Part shown: positions 55,596 through 61,844 of the stretch, one piece after another
How positions within the stretch are numbered: the stretch's first letter is position 1
Layout of the letters: each line of letters opens with the position of its first letter
Assembly: GCA_018303805.1 (NCBI GenBank)
Contig: JAGVXL010000001.1
Coordinates: 1 to 61,844, forward strand
From: Candidatus Pacearchaeota archaeon
Lineage (GTDB): Archaea > Nanobdellota > Nanobdellia > Pacearchaeales > DTIR01
DNA: 61,844 bases
Direction of reading: 5' to 3'
Notes under the pieces: generated by a model
What the model was told of the DNA's origin: nothing
Database searches by the model: none
Seen by the model: only the letters and a program-made list of their open reading frames with translations
Made by a program: the position numbers and the translations under genes

Positions 55596-57080
55596 ATGCC
55601 CAAATTAACAGAAAAGAAAAAGACAAGCCAGAAATTGCCAAAGGAAGCGAGAAACTCCCTGAATAAAAGGCAGGAGGAAATAAAGCAGCTTTCAAAAGCA
55701 ACAGAGAAAAAAGAATTAATTTATCTCTACAACACGCTGACAAGAAAAAAACAGCCATTCAAGCCAATCCAGAAAGGCAAGGTGGGGGTGTATTCATGCG
55801 GGCCGACTGTCTATGATTACGCCCATATAGGCAATTTAAGGACATACATCTTCAACGACATCCTCAAAAGGGTCCTGGCTTACAATGGCTATGAAGTGAA
55901 GCATGTCATGAACATAACAGATGTTGATGACAAGATAATCAAGAAAGTCCAGGAAGAAAAAATTTTCCTGCAGGAGCTTACCCATAAATATGAAACAAGC
56001 TTCTTCAATGATTCAGCAGAATTGAATATCGTAACCCCGGACATAAAGCCAAGAGCCACAGAGCACATTCACGAAATGGCAGAACTGATAAAAAAACTCC
56101 TAAAGAAGGGCTATGCATACAAGACAGATGACGGAATATATTATTCTATTTCAAAATTCAAGAAGTATGGCAAGCTCTCAAACCTGAAATTGAAAAATCT
56201 CAAGGCAACATCAAGGATAGAAGCAGACACTTATGAAAAAGAGCAGGCAAATGATTTTGCATTATGGAAATTTTTCCAGGAAAAAGACGGCAATATCTCC
56301 TGGAACACAGAATTTGGAAAAGGCAGGCCAGGCTGGCATATTGAATGCTCGGCAATGTCAATGCGCTATTTAGGGGAGCATTTTGACATCCATACCGGAG
56401 CAGTAGACTTGGCATTTCCCCATCATGAAAATGAAATTGCGCAGAGTGAAGCTGCTACTGGAAAAAAATTTGTGAATTACTGGCTGCATGCAGGATTTTT
56501 GAAACTTGCAGAAGGCAAGATGTCAAAATCTCTGGGCAATATAATAACACTGCAAATACTGAAGGACAAGAATTTTGAGCCCCTGCATTACAGATACCTC
56601 TGTTTGACGACACATTATAGGGATGAGCTTGCGTTCACATTTGAAAACCTGCAGAATGCAAAAAATTCATATAACAGCATTAAGAATAAAATCAAGGAAA
56701 TCAAGAGAAACATGGATATAACAGGAATAAGAAGCCAGGAAGTGCAGAAATCCAAGCAGGAATTTTTGAGAGTGATAAACAATGATTTGGACATGCCAAA
56801 AGCAATTGCATTGCTTCATGCAATGCTTAAAAATGAGAACTTAAAAAATTCAGAAAAATATGCCCTGCTTCTTGATTTTGACAAGGTTTTTGGCTTGCAG
56901 CTTGACAAGGAGGAAAAACCAATAACAGTCCCGGATGAAATCAAGAAGATTGTTGAGGACAGGGAAAAATCAAGAAAGGCGGGGATGTGGCAGGTTGCGG
57001 ATTCTCTCAGAGAAAAACTCAGGGAAAAGGGCTATGCTGTTGATGATACTGAAAAAGGGCCTGAAATAAGGAAGGTGTAA
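55596..57080 (+). CDS. cysS: Cysteinyl-tRNA synthetase
   Basis: [58 protein letters not shown]. Confidence 0.97.
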   Translation: MPKLTEKKKTSQKLPKEARNSLNKRQEEIKQLSKATEKKELIYLYNTLTRKKQPFKPIQKGKVGVYSCGPTVYDYAHIGNLRTYIFNDILKRVLAYNGYEVKHVMNITDVDDKIIKKVQEEKIFLQELTHKYETSFFNDSAELNIVTPDIKPRATEHIHEMAELIKKLLKKGYAYKTDDGIYYSISKFKKYGKLSNLKLKNLKATSRIEADTYEKEQANDFALWKFFQEKDGNISWNTEFGKGRPGWHIECSAMSMRYLGEHFDIHTGAVDLAFPHHENEIAQSEAATGKKFVNYWLHAGFLKLAEGKMSKSLGNIITLQILKDKNFEPLHYRYLCLTTHYRDELAFTFENLQNAKNSYNSIKNKIKEIKRNMDITGIRSQEVQKSKQEFLRVINNDLDMPKAIALLHAMLKNENLKNSEKYALLLDFDKVFGLQLDKEEKPITVPDEIKKIVEDREKSRKAGMWQVADSLREKLREKGYAVDDTEKGPEIRKV

Positions 57081-57094
57081 AACAAGAAAGAAAA

Positions 57095-57460
57095 ATGGAG
57101 GAAGATAAAGAGAAAAAAGAGCTGGAAATTTACCAAGGGAAAAATCTGCTTAGGGAGAAAGTGCTTTACAAGTCTAGGGGGATTATTGTGACTGAATTGA
57201 AAGATAGCTATTTAGCAAGGGTTCATATATTGCCTGAAGCAAAAAATAATTTTAAGTTTAAGACGAGGAAGAACAGTTTGGAAGTAAGTATCAGCAAGAA
57301 GGCAGAGAGAAAGGAAGAGGATGATGGCTATCTTTTTATGGAAAGGATAGAAGGAGGCATGAGCAGCAGTATTTATCTTGATAGGGATATTAATGTGGAA
57401 AAAGTAAAGTCAGATTACAGAAATGACATTATGACAATAACAATGCCAAAGAAAAAATGA
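57095..57460 (+). CDS. Hsp20/alpha-crystallin-like protein
   Basis: LARVHILPEAKNNFKFKTRKNSLEVSISKKA...SSSIYLDRDINVEKVKSDYRNDIMTITMPKKK. Confidence 0.7.
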   Translation: MEEDKEKKELEIYQGKNLLREKVLYKSRGIIVTELKDSYLARVHILPEAKNNFKFKTRKNSLEVSISKKAERKEEDDGYLFMERIEGGMSSSIYLDRDINVEKVKSDYRNDIMTITMPKKK

Positions 57461-57876
57461 ACTGGCTGAAGCATATTTTAATAAGTTTTATTTTTGCATT
57501 TTTATATTCACTAATTTCATGGAGCATAAATCCAAAAGCGATTTTTATCCTGATTTTTGGTGCAATACTAATTGATGCAGACCACATAATAAATGATATT
57601 GCCGCAGGCAGAATCAAGAAGCCAAGAAAGATGATTAAAAGATGGTTTAGGAATGCAGACAGGCACACAGGGGAGTTCCATTTCCTGCACAACATAGAGT
57701 TTCTTCTAGCAATCTTCATGCTTGCCCTATACAGCAGGATATTCCTCTATTTTTTCCTTTCCTTTGCCTTGCACATAGCAGCAGATTACTACATGAAAGT
57801 CAGGCAGACAAAATCTTTCGGCATCAAGGATTTTTCAGTAGTTCTCCGGCTTCTTAATATGGAAAACAAGAAATAA
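57457..57876 (+). CDS. Membrane protein, metal-dependent hydrolase-like
   Basis: AILIDADHIINDI, HTGEFHFLHNIEF, LHIAADYY His/Asp motifs. Confidence 0.6.
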   Translation: MNWLKHILISFIFAFLYSLISWSINPKAIFILIFGAILIDADHIINDIAAGRIKKPRKMIKRWFRNADRHTGEFHFLHNIEFLLAIFMLALYSRIFLYFFLSFALHIAADYYMKVRQTKSFGIKDFSVVLRLLNMENKK

Positions 57877-57894
57877 TAGAAAAATACCCCTTGT

Positions 57895-58206
57895 CTATAA
57901 TTTCCCTTCCAAACCTTTGTCAATCTTTTCTAACTTTTCTTTTGCATAATTTATTACTCTCTTGCTTATATCCTTAAACCCGAGCTTGGATGCAACCCAT
58001 GTAATGCCAGCTAATGCTGTTGACGTCTTGGGATGTTGCTGGAACATTCCGCTTTCAATGCTGCCGGAAGGAATGTGGTTCATTCCCCAAAGCAAAATGT
58101 CATAGGATTTGTTAAGCAGAAAGGGATAAATGCCGCTTCCAGCATTCGCGAGTTCAATAATTTTCTTAGGGATATAATCGTCTATATTCATATAAACATA
58201 AAGCAA
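57895..58206 (-). CDS. Hypothetical protein
   Basis: Intact ORF. Confidence 0.5.
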   Translation of the reverse strand: MLYVYMNIDDYIPKKIIELANAGSGIYPFLLNKSYDILLWGMNHIPSGSIESGMFQQHPKTSTALAGITWVASKLGFKDISKRVINYAKEKLEKIDKGLEGKL

Positions 58207-58334
58207 ACAACCTTTAAAAAAACTTTCTTAGAGCCTTCTTGGAAAGAAGCCTCTGGAAGAAACGAAAGAAACCTTGGAAAGAAAGAAAAATAATTCACAA
58301 GAATTAAAAAGAACACTTTTTCTAACCTTTTATT

Positions 58335-59114
58335 ATGAAGCTTGGGGCAAAAATATTCTTGAAAAGGGACATAGATTTTCTTGAAAAGGTAATAGACCAA
58401 ATTGATTTCATAGAGACAATAGCCATCCACAGCCAGGATTACAGCTTTCTAAAAAAATACGGCAAGAAGATTGTTATCCACGCAGAGCACCAGAGCTTTG
58501 GCCCAAATCCTGCAGACAGCATGAAATCCAAGAGGAATTTAGAATCAATCACCTTTGCTTTGGAACTTGCGGATGAATTAAAAGCAAGCAAGGTAATATG
58601 CCATCCGGGGATTATATCAAATAAAAACTGCAATGAAAAAACCGCAATAAATTTTTTTAAGAAAATAAATGATGAGAGAATCCTTATAGAAAATCTGCCC
58701 TTGCTTGATTACAGAGGCAGGGCAATAGATGCTTTATGCTCTTTGCCAGAACCAACTGCAGCATTCTTGGAAAAAAGCAGCAAAAAACTCTGTTTTGATA
58801 TTTCACATGCGATAATATCAGCTCTTGCAAAAAACAGGGCAGATTACAATGAATTTTTAACTCCCTACCTTGCCCTTAACCCTTCACATTTCCACTTTTC
58901 AGATATTCTATTAAACAAAAAGAGAGACCACCTGCATTTTGGTGAAGGCAATCTCGACACAGATTATTACAGGAAACTCTTTCAAAATAATGCAGAAGTA
59001 ACGCTTGAAACGAGAAATAACGCAGCAAAATTGCTTGACGACATAAAAATCCTAAATCCTAGGGAAATCAGCAACCGTCTATATATACACGAGATTCTCC
59101 CAGATAGTTCTTAA
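58335..59114 (+). CDS. Xylose-isomerase-like / AP-endonuclease-2 TIM barrel
   Basis: ASKVICHPGIISN, ILIENLPL, LCFDISHAI, FHFSD, HFGEGNLD. Confidence 0.8.
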   Translation: MKLGAKIFLKRDIDFLEKVIDQIDFIETIAIHSQDYSFLKKYGKKIVIHAEHQSFGPNPADSMKSKRNLESITFALELADELKASKVICHPGIISNKNCNEKTAINFFKKINDERILIENLPLLDYRGRAIDALCSLPEPTAAFLEKSSKKLCFDISHAIISALAKNRADYNEFLTPYLALNPSHFHFSDILLNKKRDHLHFGEGNLDTDYYRKLFQNNAEVTLETRNNAAKLLDDIKILNPREISNRLYIHEILPDSS

Positions 59115-60174
59115 ATGATATCTCCCCTGTCTTTTTGTTGTAATCTTGCATATACTGGGGCAGAACAGGAACCTTCCCCCCCCCTTCAGGCAAATCAACG
59201 ACATAATGGGGAACAGCCATTCCAGAGATATACCCCCTCAGACCCCCCATAATCTCCATCCCATCCCTGACTTTTGTCCTGAAATGATTTGTGCCCCTTG
59301 TCAAATCTGCCTGGTAGATGTAGTAGGGCTTTACCCTCATCACGAGCAGTTTTTTCATTAATTTAGCCATGATTTTCCCATTATCATTGACGCCTTTCAA
59401 CAGCACAGTCTGATTTCCAAGCGGGATTCCAGCATCAGCAAGCATCTCGCATGCTTTCCTGCTTGCTTCAGTTATTTCGTTTGGATGATTAAAATGCGTG
59501 TTGATGTATAGGGGGTGATATTTTTTCAGCATCTCGCATAGAGAGGAAGTTATTCTTTGCGGCAGGGTGCAAGGCACTCTTGTGCCTATACGAATAATCT
59601 CAATGTGCCTTATTTCCCTTAAGCTTTTCAGTATCCATTCCAACTCATCGTCTTTGAGCAGCAGTGGGTCTCCTCCAGAAAGGATAACATCCCTCACTTC
59701 AGGATGCTCCCTGATGTAATCTATCCCTTTAAGTATCTGTTCTCTTGTCATTGTCATATAAGGCCTGCCAACCTTTCTTTTTCTTGTGCAGAATCTGCAA
59801 TACATCGCGCATTTATTTGATACGAGCATTAGTACCCTATCAGGATATCTGTGAGTCAAACCAGGAAAAGGAGAAAATTTCCTGTCATCTTCATGAAGCG
59901 GGTCATCAAATCCAAAGTCATCCTCAACCTCAAGAATGTTCGGGATGCATTGTTTCCAGACCGCATCATTCTTCCTCCTTACAAGGGAGAGATAGTAAGG
60001 GTTGATAAACAGGGGATATTTTTTTGAAACAACATCAATTTGCTGCTTATCAATCTCTATCTTGCATATTTTTACAAGCTCTTCGCTATTGCTGATTCCT
60101 TCTTCTAGAATTTCCTCCCAAAATTCCTTCTCTATAGAAACTTGTTTGTGAGAAAAACTTCTGCTATCCTTCAT
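59068..60174 (-). CDS. KamA-family radical SAM (lysine 2,3-aminomutase-like)
   Basis: CAMYCRFCTRKRK, DVILSGGDPLLL, RIGTRVPCTLPQRIT. Confidence 0.94.
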   Translation of the reverse strand: MKDSRSFSHKQVSIEKEFWEEILEEGISNSEELVKICKIEIDKQQIDVVSKKYPLFINPYYLSLVRRKNDAVWKQCIPNILEVEDDFGFDDPLHEDDRKFSPFPGLTHRYPDRVLMLVSNKCAMYCRFCTRKRKVGRPYMTMTREQILKGIDYIREHPEVRDVILSGGDPLLLKDDELEWILKSLREIRHIEIIRIGTRVPCTLPQRITSSLCEMLKKYHPLYINTHFNHPNEITEASRKACEMLADAGIPLGNQTVLLKGVNDNGKIMAKLMKKLLVMRVKPYYIYQADLTRGTNHFRTKVRDGMEIMGGLRGYISGMAVPHYVVDLPEGGGKVPVLPQYMQDYNKKTGEISFKNYLGESRVYIDGC

Positions 60175-60364
60175 TGGTGAGTATACTGGCCCTGGAAAAA
60201 CAAAGAACCATTAATGGTAAATTCATTTTTTATTTGATTATGATATCTTTATTCTATTGATTAGAGCTATTTTTTAAATCTTTTTCAATTATAATCGGAA
60301 ATAAAATGCATAACTTATATATAAACTTTGTTTTTTAACTTTGCAATGATTAAAACAAGGATTT

Positions 60365-61314
60365 TTATTTCTTTTTATAAATTTTCTTCAATTTCTGGTA
60401 TCTTTCAGCTGCAGAATCAACGATTGTGTTGATTAAATCAGCATATGTCATGCCTGCGAGGTTTGCCTGCCTTGGCAGGATATATGAAGGGTCAATGCCT
60501 GCGATTGGATTCAGCTCAAGGACATATGGCTTTCCTGTCTTTTTATTCACCCTTATTTCCATTCTGCACCAGTCCCTGCAATTGCATGCATTGTATGATG
60601 CAACCGCCATGTTTTCCAATTTAGCTTTAAGTTCATCTGAAATCTGCGCCAATCTTGCGCCGCCCTTACCAGCGCGCTCTACATTGTATTTCCTGTGCAT
60701 TTTCTTCAGCAGGGGAATAACTGCCTCATCAGGCTCAAACAATGCAATCCCCTTGGGATCGAGATAAAATCTTTCCATTATAGGGAGAACTTTACTCCGG
60801 CTGCCATTGCCTAATATCCCGATTGAATATTCTGTCCCTTCAATGAACTCCTCAACCAGAACTTCCTGCCCGTATTCCCTGACAAGAAACGCAGCCTGCT
60901 TTCTCAGTTCAGATTTATTATACACAACAGATTTTATCTGGGAGTTGGAATGCCATGATACAACAAAACTCTCTTAGTCATAATCTTATCAAGGCACAAA
61001 GCTAAGGAAAGGGGGTCAGAGCCAGTGTAGGGAATCTGCATCATCTCAAGCATAGAGGGAATCTCTGATTCCCTTGACTCTCCATGCAAGCCCTCAAAAA
61101 TATTAAACACCATGTCTATTTTGCCCCTCATATTGTATAATTTTCCATAGGCATTCTTATTGCAGTTTACCGCAAATGCTTTATGCCCCATTGATTCCAG
61201 GGACTTTTTAATTGCGTTTATTGTTGTCATGTTGTCCAGCTCGGCAATTACATCTATCTTGCTGCCCTTGAGCAATCTGCCTGTTATCAGATTAAAAGTT
61301 ATGGCTACTCTCAT
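60365..61314 (-). pseudogene. D-Ala-D-Ala-ligase-like ATP-grasp gene split by one frameshift near 60940
   Basis: MRVAITFNL...KIMTKRVLLYHGIPTP(frameshift)QIKSVVYNKSELRKQAAFLVREYGQEVLVEEFIEG...LELNPIAGIDPSYILP. Confidence 0.8.
60837..60935. repeat. 99-bp exact repeat, copy A
   Basis: Identical to 61746..61844. Confidence 0.95.
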
Positions 61315-61321
61315 TTTTTAA

Positions 61322-61844
61322 TTAAATTTTTATTCCACACCTCTTTAGTGAAACCTCAACCATCTTTTTTATCAGCTCATTGTAAGAAATTCCAGCGAGT
61401 CTTGCTGCCTTTGGAAACAGCGAAATGCTCTCCATGCTTGGCGAGAGCCCGGGTAAGGGATTTAATTCAAGAACATATGGCTTTCCATTCTTGTCAAGCC
61501 TGAAGTCAATCCTGCAGAAATCCCTGCACTTGGTTGCCCTGAATGCCCTGCCTGCAATCTCATAAATCTTTCTGCGTGCAGAGGCACCAATAGCCGCATG
61601 CCCGAAATATGCATCATCCTGCCCTATGTTTTTGGCCTCATAAGTTAAAACCCTGAACTTTTTAGGATACCTGTGAAGATAGGTTTCGAGGATAGGAAGG
61701 AACTCAAGTTTTTCATTCCCAATTACCGCAACAGTCAGGTCCTTGCCTTCAATGAACTCCTCAACCAGAACTTCCTGCCCGTATTCCCTGACAAGAAACG
61801 CAGCCTGCTTTCTCAGTTCAGATTTATTATACACAACAGATTTT
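61322..61844 (-). CDS. D-Ala-D-Ala-ligase-like ATP-grasp protein, truncated at window end
   Basis: VLVEEFIEGKDLTVAVIGNEKLEFLPILE...FCRIDFRLDKNGKPYVLELNPLPGLSP. Confidence 0.88.
   Translation of the reverse strand, partial: KSVVYNKSELRKQAAFLVREYGQEVLVEEFIEGKDLTVAVIGNEKLEFLPILETYLHRYPKKFRVLTYEAKNIGQDDAYFGHAAIGASARRKIYEIAGRAFRATKCRDFCRIDFRLDKNGKPYVLELNPLPGLSPSMESISLFPKAARLAGISYNELIKKMVEVSLKRCGIKI
61746..61844. repeat. 99-bp exact repeat, copy B, ending at the window end
   Basis: Identical to 60837..60935. Confidence 0.95.

Overview
This 61.8 kb window looks like a single metagenomic contig from a DPANN-like (Woesearchaeota/Pacearchaeota-type) archaeon. The evidence is an archaeal 16S-tRNA-23S operon, two tRNA genes with 37/38 introns, an archaeal-type uS2 and enolase pair, and an archaeal RNase P RNA gene missing from the ORF track. 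Main blocks: (i) a sulfur/NAD island (TauE, CysH, a ThiS-TusA fusion, CysK, an AbrB regulator with a perfect 16-bp palindrome, NadA, TtuA-like thiolase); (ii) a short Ni-CO dehydrogenase (CooS) beside a thioredoxin and a GDH-fold protein that appears to lack key active-site lysines; (iii) the rRNA operon followed by a frameshifted nuclease gene; (iv) a roughly 9-kb Type I restriction-modification operon in which hsdR, hsdS and hsdM are separated by toxin-antitoxin-like genes, including an unannotated 55-aa repetitive basic microprotein overlapping a PIN-domain gene; (v) a patch of remnant genes and regulators holding an XRE-HTH protein fused to a bacterial sigma-70 region 4; (vi) a ribBA, HPr-like and BCCP-like region; (vii) a 3' end of tandem D-Ala-D-Ala-ligase-like genes, where the window stops exactly inside a 99-bp perfect repeat, probably an assembly breakpoint. 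Best candidates for new biology: the sigma4 fusion, the microprotein/PIN module in the RM operon, the ThiS-TusA-CysK system, a recurrent hairpin motif in tRNA introns and spacers, and a shared 5'-leader hairpin on two unrelated genes. All calls come from reading the sequence. No database searches were run.
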